From Ananas comosus (lineage: Eukaryota; Streptophyta; Magnoliopsida; Poales; Bromeliaceae): a stretch of DNA of 64,000 bases. The notes under the pieces were generated by a model, which was not told the DNA's origin, made no database searches, and saw nothing but the letters and a program-made list of their open reading frames with translations. The position numbers and the translations under genes are program-made. The DNA lies in contig NC_033621.1 in assembly GCF_001540865.1 (NCBI RefSeq), forward strand, positions 11,202,393 to 11,266,392, given 5' to 3'. Below are positions 13,023 to 23,260 of the stretch, one piece after another; the stretch's first letter is position 1; every line of letters starts with the position of its first letter.

Positions 13023-14059
13023 TGCAGATGGAAGAAAGGCATCTGCACGAAAATGGCAAGAAGCTACAAAAGATTCTTCTTTTAACAATTAATTTTACAT
13101 TATACACTACGTAAGCAAATAGAATCCAAGTGTGAGTGTCATGATTTCGGGGTATTCATTTCAGACAGTAAGCATTAACTGGAAACAGTTTGTTCCTTAG
13201 TTAGGGAGTTAATCGCCGACTACATTAATTTGGGGCTTTGTGGTTAATTGAAACAATTGTTAAGATTATGCAGTTTTGTTAAATTATGTGGAACAATCGT
13301 CATTCTCCAATCGCTTAAGCTATCAAAGAATGGTATTTTATATTTTATCTTCAACACTCCTTATGTCTGGACTCGAGATTTTTTTGCTATGGTCAAGACG
13401 TGGACTTGAATTAAATGGGAGAAAATGAAATGGTACTAGAGCGCTGGTAGGATTTATCCTGCTCTGATACCATGTTAAATTAATGAAAAATAATTGTTTA
13501 TCCCCAAAAGCTTAAAGCTATCATTGAACTAGAACTGTGCTTTTATATTTTATCTTCGACAATTTCACTCTAAATTCTTAATTTTGAGCCGCGATATATA
13601 ATAGGTACATGCTTTTATGCATGGACTTAAGTCCAGAGATCGAGTACTTGAGCACTGCAGAGGTAAGGAAACAACCCTAACTCAGCTAATGATACATCCA
13701 GTAGAGGAATTACCAACATAAATTGGAAGATCCAAGGAGAGAAATTGGAGAAAGAAAGGGGATTCGACCTCGTTCTGATCCCACAGGTCTCTAATAAAGA
13801 CGGGCTCCCCAGTGGATGCGGGGAAGATGGCGACGTCGCCGAGATCGTCCACGGCCGCCGAATCAAAGCCCGATGAGGAAGCAGCGGATCCCGCCGCCGC
13901 CGACGCCGCCGGAGCTGGGTGGATTGCCGGAGGGGAGCGGCGGCGGCGGAGGCTTCGCACGGGAGAGACAAGGGTGGGGAAGGGTTTCGGTGGGGGAGAG
14001 AGGAGGGGAGATCGATAGGGGCGGAGGAGGGAGAGAGAGTGGAGAGAGTGGGTCGCCAT
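9971..14059 (-). CDS. Thioredoxin-like AAED1 (PRXL2/AhpC-TSA) protein, chloroplastic
   Basis: A plant member of the AAED1/PRXL2 family, thioredoxin-fold proteins related to peroxiredoxins. Seven - strand exons join in frame: 14059-13769, 12944-12898, 12786-12672, 12064-12020, 11037-10978, 10839-10744 and 10102-9971, giving 261 residues. Exon 1 (97 codons) is rich in S, R, P and A, as in a chloroplast transit peptide, and ends in DVAIFPASTGEPVFIRDLW. Exons 2-3 form the redox-like motif HFGCPCCWELA (about residues 107-117), the family signature. Then follow GVKLIAIGVGTPDKARIL, LPFPSDCLYADPDRK, LGLYYGLARTFFNPAS, and the C-terminal GGMFVFKGKELLYARKDEG followed by TGDHAPLDEIL. Every junction has GT/AG. 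A telo-box lies 21 bp upstream of the ATG. The function is inferred from the family, probably thiol redox in the stroma. Confidence 0.9.
12075..12100. repeat. Poly-A tract in intron 3 of the AAED1-like gene
   Basis: About 22 A on the + strand just upstream (in gene direction) of exon 4. Read on the gene strand, it is the polypyrimidine tract of that acceptor. Confidence 0.7.
12975..13020. repeat. (ATT)n microsatellite in intron 1
   Basis: About 15 ATT units. Short open frames across it are pure repeat translation (poly-Ile or poly-Asn). Confidence 0.95.
13277..13561 (-). mobile_element. Tiny LTR retrotransposon (TRIM/SMART type) in intron 1
   Basis: A 285-bp element on the - strand with two similar terminal repeats, 13473-13561 (89 bp, TGTCGAAGATAAAATAT.. 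to ..AATTTAACA) and 13277-13356 (80 bp, TGTTGAAGATAAAATAT.. to ..AATTTAACA). They flank only about 116 bp. Directly after the 5' repeat is TGGTATCAGAGC (complement of 13461-13472), the standard plant primer-binding site for initiator methionine tRNA. Size and plan match TRIM/SMART elements, which code nothing and depend on other elements. I do not see a 5-bp target duplication, so it is probably old. Confidence 0.8.
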
Positions 14060-14077
14060 TGTCGATTTCGCGTGAGG

Positions 14078-14100
14078 GGAAACCCTAGCCCTAACCCTAT
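14078..14100 (-). promoter_or_regulatory. Telo-box in the leader of the AAED1-like gene
   Basis: AAACCCTAGCCCTAACCCTA at 14080-14099 is a run of telomere-like units. In plants, telo-boxes (AAACCCTA) near transcription starts are common in housekeeping genes. It lies 21-40 bp upstream of the chosen ATG, so in the 5' leader or core promoter. Confidence 0.6.
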
Positions 14101-14241
14101 GTAACAGCCTGGAGAATAAAGGAGTAGAGTAGTTAAAAGGGAAAGTAGTAAAAATGGTAAAGAAGAGGAATAAATGGTAGCAGCAAGGTGGAGAGCGAGC
14201 TCGGCGGAGCGATCCGGCGAGGAGTTGTGTCGGTGGAACTC

Positions 14242-14521
14242 CGGAGCGGATCCAAAAGGCGGACCCAATATCCGCCGGGCTGTGGATAGTGCGAAGAAGA
14301 GAGGACCGAAACCCACTTACCCGGTTACCACTCAACNAAATGGGAGGATCGATGTTGGAGGAGAAAATCCGACAGATTTTGGCAATTGGGGAAGATGGAA
14401 GCCGGCGGGTCGAATTGGCAGATCTTCGGAGCGGATCCAAAAGGCGGACCCAATATCCGCCGGGCTGTGGATAGTGCGAAGAAGAGAGGACCGAAACCCA
14501 CTTACCCGGTTACCACTCAAC
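14242..14521. repeat. Exact 95-bp direct duplication around an N
   Basis: 14242-14336 (CGGAGCGGATCCAAAAGG.. to ..TTACCACTCAAC) recurs at 14427-14521, apparently without a difference, offset 185 bp. The first copy ends exactly at the N at 14337. It lies upstream of the AAED1-like gene. It is either a recent tandem duplication or an unmerged overlap at an assembly gap. Confidence 0.85.
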
Positions 14522-14559
14522 TGATGGATCGGGCGGTCGGATTACTGGATCGGGTGTAA

Positions 14560-15190
14560 AACGCGGACTCGCTATCCGCTCGTCTGAGGATCATGCGGAG
14601 AAGGAAGCCCGATATCCAATCACCCGATTACATGATGCTCCTGGACCGGTCAAGCCAACGGGGGCCCAATTACCGCAGAATTAGCAGCCCATCAGGCCCA
14701 TATCTCATATTAGCACTTTTGCTGTTTAGCCCTCAGATAGTAGTTAATTTTCCTTTCAGTTCAAGTCACCAAGTAGTATAAATATCAAAGTGTAATGTAA
14801 ACAGGGATCTATCGATGAAATGCATTAGCTTGTCTTCTTCCCCAATTATCCTCTTTTTCTCATTCCCCAAAACCCTATTCTTATTCTTCTAAAACCCTAT
14901 TCTCTTCCTCCCAATCTCTCTCCCTATCTCTCTCTGTTTCTCTACCTCTCCTTCTCTTTCACAAACTCACCTCCAAATCACCCCAAATCATCCGGTACAT
15001 AACACCCTAACCCTAGAAACGCTCGTCGTCTCTTTTTTTCCGTATTAGGGAAGAGAGTGACCGTCGTAGCCGGGAAGAAGGCCATTCCGTGAGGCGGGAA
15101 ACGCAGCGGTGAGACTGTGATGAGAGTCTTCCACGCGTCTTCGCTCTGTTTCACCAAAAAGTTTCTTCTTCTTTTTTCTTTTTTTTTTTT
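14560..15190 (+). other. Possible core promoter or solo LTR-like stretch
   Basis: TATAAATA stands at 14777-14784, followed by CT-rich leader-like sequence (14840-14960) and telomere-like CACCCTAACCCTAG at about 15003-15016. No gene of + orientation can be read downstream. It could be the control region of a lost gene or an LTR remnant. Nothing further can be supported. Confidence 0.35.
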
Positions 15191-15208
15191 GCATTGAAGC
15201 AGCTAAAA

Positions 15209-15623
15209 AAATTAATTTCATATAGGTCCCTATAAATACAGTAAATTGCAAAAATTTTCTATAAAGTTCAACTTTCATATATTGTTTCTGTAAAAATTTT
15301 AATATTTTCAAATATGTCCTTCTGATTTGTTACAGTTAAAGCACTGCTTATTTTATAAGTGAAATGACATTTTTTTCATCATAGTTATATCCCTCCAAAA
15401 ATTTCAACTGTTAATTAAAGAGAGGTAAAAAAGTCAATTCATCTCATTAATTAACTAGGATTAAGTATTTAATCTATAGTTAACTAAATTATTCTAGCAT
15501 ATTCTAACGACAAGGACATATTTGAAAATATCAGGACTTTGTAGGAGAAACATATAAAGTTGAACTTTGTAAGGACATACTTGCAATTCATTATATTTGC
15601 AACAACCTGTATACAATTAATCC
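15209..15623. mobile_element. Foldback MITE, about 415 bp
   Basis: The left arm (ATTAATTTCATATAGG.. ACAGTAAATTGCAA) is complementary to the right arm ending in CAATTAATCC at 15623, with further pairing around 15280-15330 and 15510-15560. The left terminal GG is changed to AA compared with the partial copy at 7475. The 9-mer AAAAAAATT occurs on both sides (15205-15213 and 15624-15632), but on the left it overlaps the arm, so I do not count it as a secure target duplication. Confidence 0.7.
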
Positions 15624-15639
15624 AAAAAAATTATAAATA

Positions 15640-16900
15640 ACTATAGCAAATTTATATTTATATAAATAGTCATCTCCTTGCCACGCGCTTAGGTGATATT
15701 TTTAAGTTGAACACATTGATTCAATCACTGTATTCTTTTTTGTACGATGATTGAATTACTGTGTTTCCTTTTGTATTTTTTTCGCCCTGTAGATATGAAC
15801 ATGGTGATTCAATTATCGTTTTCAACTCAAAAATGCAAATATGGCACTCTCGTGGCAACGAAAGGGTCATATATGCACATATAAATTTATTAGGCTCATT
15901 TGTAAAAAGAAATTGAACTTGGTTAAATGCAAAAGAAGCCCATTAGTTTACAGTTGCTACTATTTATTTTTATTATTTGATTTATTTTAACTTTCATCAA
16001 AATTTAAACTCTTTAAAATAGTGAGGTTGAAGCCAATTACAAATTGAAAAGGCTTTTGTTTAGGATATATCCTATTCAAAATTTTTAAATTTATTCTGTA
16101 ATTATCAAAATATCTTCTAAATTTTTCTTGGAGTTCGAAGACATTTAAGAAATTTTTGAAAAGCAATAAAGATATTTGGTCAATCAGAAATATATTAAAT
16201 ATTTTTGAAGTTTTGAAGGATATATTGTGTATTATTCGAAAAAAATAATGAGAAAAAATAATAAAATGTTAACACATCTCTCACCCCTCTAGTTTTTACC
16301 TTTTACTACCAAACAAATAATAAAATTGAAAAAACTTTAGTTTCACAACTGTGCAAATAAATAGCAGAAGAAAGTGAAGATTTTCTTTGGCTTCTAATAT
16401 TGAGATTTACACTACAAAATATCAAGAGTAATATACAAATAGTTGACATTATTCAGAAACAATTACCCAAACTACTAGCCTCCGAAAAGTTTGTGAATTT
16501 CTACTCTTAAATTCTAAAGATTTTTTCAAATATAGTAAATTGTATTCTGAATATAATAATTTTTCATCATTTAGCGATAGAACTTCAGCAAATATTCTTA
16601 TGGATTAGAATTGTTATATTTATGCTCTCCCACCTATTTTTAATTTGCAACTATTTTTAACCATAACAAACCAAAATGCACTCATTAATTAATTATTATG
16701 CAAAGTTTTCTTTAGCAATATGCCATTATGCTATTATCAAAATAATGCTCATGACTTTTAGTTGTAATCTATTTTTGCTCCTCCAAACATTAATAGCTTG
16801 ATAGACAGGATATTAGGCAAAATAAAATTCTTAAAATGACTTCAAAATAAAATTATTAAAAATCTAAAATAAAATAAATAAATAATCAACCATAATAATA
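15640..16900. other. AT-rich spacer, no gene seen
   Basis: About 1.2 kb of low-GC sequence without a credible open frame. 16070-16210 has weakly complementary halves ('ggatatatcctattc' and 'gaaggatatattgtg') and may be a decayed small element. Confidence 0.6.
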
Positions 16901-16904
16901 TTTG

Positions 16905-17062
16905 ATTTTATTTCATTATTTTGAGAGAAAGATAGTATGCTACACGTTTCGTTTATTTCATTTAGAATAAACTTAGCTGGAAATGTGAATCAATTAGAAT
17001 TCGAACTTGGGTCTTGGGTACCAACCACTAAGCCCTTTGCCACTTGCTCTAGGGACGGTTGG

Positions 17063-17063
<1 letters not shown>
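16905..17063 (-). mobile_element. tRNA-derived SINE, copy 1
   Basis: On the - strand: a tRNA-like head with an A-box-like GTGGCAAAGGGCTTAGTGG, then TTGGTACCC and B-box AGTTCGAATTC. Next come the body TTGATTCACATTTCC.. AAATGAAATAAACG and a 3' end CTTTCTCTCAAAATAATG. The same order of phrases is found at 58575-58745, which defines a family. Pol III promoter boxes and an A-rich tail are the marks of SINEs. Confidence 0.75.

Positions 17064-17067
<4 letters not shown>

Positions 17068-17096
<29 letters not shown>
17068..17096. repeat. (ATT)n microsatellite
   Basis: About 9 ATT units directly beside the head of the SINE. Confidence 0.9.
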
Positions 17097-17099
<3 letters not shown>

Positions 17100-17101
<2 letters not shown>

Positions 17102-17890
17102 AATCTCATGTTTACCTTACTTTCTATCTACTACTCTTTTTTCTCTCCAAGTCATGCATGAACACAAAAATAACATGAACATAACTTTTAGCCCCACAAG
17201 CTCCAAACCTGTTTTACATAATTGCAGCTCACAAATATGTGAGTCACACTTTCTTTCAATGCAATAAATTAAATAAGCCTTTATTATCATTTTTCAATTC
17301 TAATTATATATTATCAACCAAAAATACTAGATTTTAAGTTAAAAAAGAGTTTTACATCGCATTTTAGCGCCTACTTTTAGCATTCACTATTTACCTTTAC
17401 AATATTTTCTTCTTTCTCATTCCTACTCTCTTACAACTCTCTATCTTTTGCTTCTTTGGATGCCTTGAGAAAAAAATCAAGTGTTAAAGGCAAATTTATA
17501 GATTGGACATGATTATCATGGCATGATTTTTTGTAGTAACTTAGCTAAAACCAAAGTGTTAGGATTGCAACTCTCCACTTTTATACAAAATTATACATAA
17601 ATCAAAGGAGAATAGTGAAAAAAAATTCCTTTTTGAGAATTTTTTTTATTTTTAAATTTTTAATTTTATATGCATAAAAATATACTAATATATATTAATT
17701 ATATTTAAAATATGGGTGAAAATATATGCAAAACACTCAACTAAAGGCTATATTCTAAACTACACTGTTTTTATTAACACTTGATGTACTAATTTTTTTT
17801 CTTTTTTTGAATTTGTTATCCTTACATAAAATCCAAATAATAATTAGAAAGTAATTAGGGAAGAGAGAGAGAGAGATAGTTCAGTTTGAA
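17100..17890. other. AT-rich spacer, no gene seen
   Basis: No coding signal. A small GA run lies at 17863-17877. Confidence 0.6.
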
Positions 17891-17902
17891 TATTATTAAT
17901 AA

Positions 17903-18396
17903 GGGGCAATTTCTTATATACCCCTGCAAAGTTTCCGACTTTCCGATTTACCCCTCTTAGAAGGCTAATATTAAAAATATTCTTTCTACGTTCCAACATA
18001 TTTCTAATATACCCCTAAAGTTAAAATCTGTTAATTAACTCTGTTATCTCTGTAAAATTACTATTTTGTCCTTTTAAATATACCTTGACTTTCTTATTTG
18101 TCTTTAAAGTCAGGGGTAGAAAAAGTATTTTGACTTTTGGTCTTTTTCAATATACCCCTCTGCCGTCACCAATATTTCTAATTTGTCCTTAAGCTAAGGG
18201 CAAAATTGATATTTTAATTTTTTTTAACTGCGTAGATATTTAACTCACGTTTAACTCAAGTTAACTTAACAGGAGATAACTGCGGGAGTATTTTGCAATA
18301 ACGGTGGAACATATGAGGGGTATTTTAGAAAGAAAAAAAAAAAAGGAATAAATCGGATATTTTCAAACGTATGAGGGGTATATAAGCAATTATTCC
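17903..18396. mobile_element. Mutator-like MITE, 494 bp, copy A
   Basis: TIR-type ends: GGGGCAATTTCTTATATACC on the left and, on the other strand of the right end, GGAATAATTGCTTATATACC. Flanks TATTAATAA (17894-17902) and TATTAAAAT (18397-18405) agree in 7 of 9 positions. The interior has no frame. Copy B at 48535-49028 has the same length and the same internal phrases. Confidence 0.8.
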
Positions 18397-18405
18397 TATT
18401 AAAAT

Positions 18406-19130
18406 AATATATAGATAGTGCGTATATACTACATATTTTTTATTCTTTGGATCCATACTAGTATAACAACAAAATAGTAAATTCTAAGCATTCAACTACT
18501 AAAAAATTTATAGAATGCACTATTTACAGGGAATTAATAGCGCGTCGGTTTAATAGCCTTTCTCTCTATATGTATGGCCTAGCTAAGATACTTTTGATAA
18601 CACTGAATAGTATATACTACCAACTTTTAATCCTCGAATATCTAGAGTTAATTATTTGTTGGTGATACTGGTATAGATCTAATGGCTAAAATATGTACAA
18701 CTTATACTATTTATGTGCTATTAGTAGTAATTTAAGTAGATTATATATAAAGAGAGAGAGAATATAGTTTGGATGATTTAAAAGCACTAACGCTTTAGTG
18801 CTACTAATATTTTGGCCCTTAAATTATGCATAATAGAGTGCCCCGCCATAAGCCACGTTAGTTCTATAGCCAAAAGAGTTGATTAAAGGGCACAAAACTT
18901 TGAAGCACGCTTCTACAAACATTCCGACTCAATTCCATATATATATATATAATTGTCTGCCACCACGAATGACGCACTTCGCACGGCTGATGGATTTCAG
19001 GCCGTGGGGTAGTATTCATGATGTAGATTAAAATATATGTATGTATAGTTATCAGGTATTGCGGATCCATGGCTTCCAATAAACGCAAGCGTCTATTGTT
19101 AATTACCCCTACAGAATATTAGGGCACCTT
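18406..19130. other. Spacer with a decayed foldback fragment
   Basis: At 18745-18830 a GA run is followed by AGCACTAACGCTTTAGTGCT and CTACTAATATTTTGGCC. This resembles the arm of the element at 32326-32554 (AGCACCAAGTCATTGGTGCT.. TTTTTGGCC). 18630-18690 has a partly matching opposite arm. Nothing else can be assigned. Confidence 0.45.
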
Positions 19131-19326
19131 CGATTAAGAAACCTCTGAAATGCTGAAGATAAACTAGAATTGGACAAAAGGGAATTCATAATTTATTGCT
19201 CAATTACATGGCTTTAACCAAGGGCATACCCTCAGTGTACATGAATAGAGCGTAAAGAAAATGTATTTTTCAATTGTATCTTAGTTATATATTCTAAGAT
19301 ACCCAATATATGGTCAAATTAATTTT

Positions 19327-20005
19327 GTTGGACTCTATATGTTGTGGAGCTCAACACTATTCACCCTAAGATGAAGGATTGATTAAATTCCATATATATA
19401 CATTGGAATTTAATCAGATTTAATTCAGATTAAACTCTAATTATATGTATTAGAGTTTGATTTGGTTAATTGAACTTTAAATGTATGGTTGTAAAGTCCA
19501 ATAGATGATCAGATTTCGTTGAGCTCTATATATTTTGGAGCTCAACTTTGTCTACCATGAGATGAAAGTTGATTAAATCCCATATATATGCATTGGAATT
19601 TAATCGAATTTGATTAAACTCTGAACTTTAAATATATGTAAATAAAGTCCAATAAGTTTGATTTGAGCTTTTATCCTAAATATATGTGTTAGGATTAGCC
19701 CCAAATATCTTGAATTAGACTCTAATTTTTATATTTTAGAGTCTGATACAATTAGGCTCTAAGTTTATGTATTAGGAGTTAGTCACATTATAATTTTGGT
19801 TCATCTTCAAGGTGAAAATATTAACTAAATCTAATTATATGTATTAGGATTAGTCAGATTTGATTTAAATTAAACTCCAAGTATATGTATTGGAATCCAA
19901 TAAATTAATTTGATCAGATGGTTTGATCAATTCTAAAAATATAGGTTTAGAATTGATCAAGTTTGAACATGATTGTGATTTGACTCTAGTTTTATTATGC
20001 TAGAG
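19327..20005. repeat. Array of small AT-loop hairpins
   Basis: Inverted repeats occur every 30-60 bp with loops of 8-12 nt, often close to TATATGTA. Stems: GATTAAATTCCA at 19381-19392 with 19404-19415; AAACTCTAA at 19432-19440 with 19450-19458; GTTGAGCTC at 19518-19526 with 19538-19546; ATCCTAA at 19673-19679 with 19689-19695; AGACTCTAA at 19717-19725 with 19736-19744; TTGATCAATTCTAAA at 19923-19937 with 19946-19960; CTCTAG at 19984-19989 with 20000-20005. Imperfect ones lie at 19470-19501, 19571-19605 and 19874-19896. Stem sequences differ between units but pair within each. A 190-bp larger direct repeat (19327 and 19517) underlies part of it. Confidence 0.8.
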
Positions 20006-20051
20006 AATCGAATATTTTGGGAAATGGGATGTCGTGAAATTGAACTTGAGT

Positions 20052-20150
20052 TTAGTTTAACGACATTTCGGTCGATATCGGATTAGGTTTAGTTTAACGA
20101 CGTTTCGGTCGTTTGTTTGGTGGATTAGTTTAACGACGTTTCGGTCGATA
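20052..20150 (+). repeat. Three tandem copies of a 19-bp motif
   Basis: TTTAACGACRTTTCGGTCG occurs at about 20055, 20092 and 20128, spaced about 37 bp. The core CGACGTTTCGGTCG is itself a near palindrome. Two copies are followed by ATATC. Confidence 0.85.
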
Positions 20151-21796
20151 TCAAATTTAGGTTTGGTTTGGTTCACAAGGTTTATGGTATTGGGGTATAT
20201 GGATTATGGTTCATGAACTTAGATATGCGTTCATGGGTTTATGGTTCATGGACTTATGGTTCATGGACTTATGGCTCATGGGTTTATGGTTCATGGACTT
20301 ATGAACTTGATTGATTCATGAACTTGATCATAGTTTGTGGATTTGGTGTATGGTATGGTCCACAGGATTTGGTGTATGGTTTGGTCCATGGTTTTGGTTC
20401 AAAGTTCACGGACTTGGTTAAAGGTTATGGGCTTGGATATGGGTTAAATGTGTATGGGTTCATGGGTTAATGTATATAGTTTATGTATATGAGTTATGGG
20501 TTAATGGTTTTAATGAGTTTTGGATAATGGGCTTAGATAGTGGCCCAAAATGGGTTTTGGACTGGGGCATTTGTAAATGGGCTCTGGACTTCATGAGGAT
20601 TTGGACTTGAATGTAATATGGCTCATTTTATGGGCTCAATTTAGATTTGGATCATGGGCTCATTTTGGCTTTAATTTGGATTTGATATGGGGATTTGATT
20701 TGGGCTCAAAATGGGTTCAATTCATATGTGGATTTTGGGCTCAAAATGGGCTCAACTCATATATGGATTTTGGGCTCAAAATGGGCTCAACTCATGGATT
20801 TGGGCTCACTTTGGGCTTATGAGAATATGAAAATATGGGATTTGGGTTGATTGAAGATGGGATTTGGGTTGATTTGATATGAAATTTGGGATTTGGATTG
20901 GATACTGTTTTGAGTTTTGGATTGAATGGTATTTGGGCATATTTTGGGTTTGAGGTTGTACTTGGCTTGGGCCTTGGACTGGAATTGGGCAATGGGATTG
21001 GCTTTGGCCGTGGTTTGAATTGGGCTCAAATCTGGATTGGGCTTTGGCCGTGGATTTGATTTGGGCTCAATCTGGATTCGGTTTGGGCTCTGGATTTGAA
21101 TTGGGGCTCAATCTGGATTGGCTTTGGGCTCTGGATTGAATTGGGCTCGGTCTGGATTGGGCTCGGATTTATTTTGATGTGGATTTGGGTTCAATATGGG
21201 CCGTATGAAAGTGCCAAATTCAGATTCATATATGGGTCCAAATTGGATGGAATTACATATGGGCTCGGGCTTAATAATGGGCCTGTATGGTTTGGACTCA
21301 TCACTTTCTTTAATTAAATCATGGGATTCGGTCCAGATTCGTATTTTATGTTGGACTTGGGTTATGTTTAACTTGGGTTTGAAGTGAATCTGTGAAATGA
21401 ATATGGGTTGGTCCATATGAGATTCGATATCAAAATATCTGGTTCAAAATCAAATTCATCCGAAATAAATATTGATTCGATTTAATTCGACCAAATCGAA
21501 AGGTTCGATTAAAGGTTCGATTATTTTCGAACACTATTAAAAGAACAATAAAAAGGTATTAATCGGAAATCCGACTAACTTTCTTTCATTTCTTCATTGA
21601 AGGAAATTAAGAGAATATTTTTCTCTTTATCTCTTTTATAATACAACAGAGATGAATAAAAATTTTATCTCTTTTACAGTCGTGGCTAAGGCGGGATAAA
21701 AATCCCTCCTTGCCTCCTAACATTAACAAAGCTCTCTCTCTCTTTCATAAGTAGAGAAAATAATATCTCTCTCTTTTTCTCTTTTTTTTTTTGTAA

Positions 21797-22205
21797 AGAG
21801 GAGAGCACCGCTCTCTCTTCTCTCAGATTCGCTGTCGAATACTTGGCGGGGCGCTTCGTTTGAGAGGAGAGCACCGCTCTCACTCTCAGGTTCGTTGTCG
21901 AGCGGTTGGTGGGCGGACTCCGGGAACGTCGAGCACTTGGCGGGCGGAATTCGTTTGAGAGGAGAGCACCGCTTCACTCTCAGGTTCGTTGTCGAGCGGT
22001 TGTGGGCGGACTCCGGAAACGTCGAGCACTTGGCGGCGGGAATCCGTTTGAGAGGAGAGCACCGTCTCTCTCTCAGGATCCGCGTCGAGCAGTTGGTGGG
22101 CGGACTCCGAGTACGTCGAGCACTTGACGGACGGTGGAATCCGTTTGAGAGGAGAGCACCGCTCTCTCTCTCAGGTTCGCCGTCGAGCGGTTTGGGGCGT
22201 TCTCC
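21797..22205. repeat. 95-bp GC-rich tandem repeat, about 4.5 units
   Basis: Units begin with GAGAGGAGAGCACCG at about 21794, 21863, 21957, 22051 and 22147, and contain CGTCGAGC and GGGCGGACTCC. The first unit is shortened. The unit length is not a multiple of three, so the long open frames across it on either strand are not a repeated protein. GC content is far above that of the surroundings. Confidence 0.85.
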
Positions 22206-23260
22206 GGTTTTATTGGCCATTTCATCGAACGGATGGATGGCGTTCGACAGAGCTCGGTGGAATTCGAAGGAGCTCGGGTCGGGACGTCCCATAGCGACGT
22301 AGGCGGCGTGGATTGGCGAGGAGTGACGCCTCGGGTTAGAGCATGGTTGGAGCATGTCCAGGAGCAACGCTCGGATTGGTGTTTCGAGCATGTCCGGGCG
22401 GAGGCGCCTCGAGTCGAGATGTCTCGGAGCAGGTCCGGGAGGTATGATTGGAGCACGTCCGGGAATAGCGCCTCGGGTTGATGTCTCGAGCATGTCCGGG
22501 ACCACAGCGGCTTCAGCGCATCGAGTCCAGCGACCTGGAGCACCTGGGCGGGTGGTGAATTAATGCCGAAGCAAAGGAGGCGCGGCCGAGCCCGGCGAGG
22601 GCTACAGCGGCGCAGCATCGTCGGCGTCGAGGAGGTGGAACGCGCCTGCAAGCGCGATCGTCATGGGGCGGTTGACCACGGCGGAGGTTCTACACGGTTT
22701 GGCGGTCCTGCGCGGGTGGCGCGGCTTCAGGCAGATCGCCGCGGGTGCGCGGCTTCGGGTGACGGTGACTTCGACGGAGCTTCAACACGTTTCGGGTCCT
22801 GCGCGGTGGGCGGCTTCAGGCAGATCGGCCGCGGGTGGGCGCGCTTCGAGTCGAGGACGGCGTCGACGGCGATCGGGCAGGAGGGAGGAGTACTGGGACT
22901 CGACCTTGGAGCTGAGCGCGGTGGCGACGGATTTGACGAGGGAGCCGCGGTCGAGAAGTCTAGGGGATGGACATGACTTGGAGGGCGTCGACGCGGCGCG
23001 GAGGAGGAGTACTGGGACATGGCGAAGAACTCAGGAGCTTGGCGGAGCTCGGCTGACTCCATGCGGAGCTCGCGCGGGTCGCGTGGAAGCGGCGGGAGCG
23101 CGTCGCGGCTCGATCGGCAGAGGAGGCAGGAGAGCGCCTCGCGCGGAGAGAGGCATCGTCGAGGACGGGGACGCGGGAGGTCGAGGAGGCACTCAGCGGG
23201 AGTTGAGGCAGAGACGCGGCAAAGAGAGAGAGAGAGAGAGAGAGAGAAGAAAGAGATCTG
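22206..23260. other. GC-rich coding-like but unassigned stretch
   Basis: About 1 kb of high GC with long overlapping open frames on both strands (238 codons on + at 22663-23379, 223 on - at 22727-23398). Neither shows a domain I recognise; both are rich in R, S, A and G or P. It contains a 92-bp duplication (about 22692 and 22784, each with GGCTTCAGGCAGATCG). It ends in a (GA)n run at 23221-23248. It could be captured exon sequence in a transposon, or simply repeat. Confidence 0.4.

Noticed and set aside
13682..14440. 252- and 229-codon frames over the AAED1-like first exon
   Set aside because: They extend the true exon upstream into the promoter, over the N and the 95-bp duplication, or are in another frame. 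The ATG at 14059 after the telo-box fits the transit peptide.
15205..15632. 9-bp target duplication AAAAAAATT around the foldback element
   Set aside because: The left copy overlaps the inverted repeat when aligned with the copy at 7475, and an A-run match is weak evidence.
21797..22205. CRISPR-like array
   Set aside because: The units are directly adjacent diverged 95-bp repeats without unique spacers of equal length, and the sequence is from a plant.
21723..22505. 260-codon open frame on the - strand
   Set aside because: It runs through a 95-bp tandem repeat whose period is not a multiple of three, has no start context or domain, and competes with open frames on the + strand. Its length follows from high GC.
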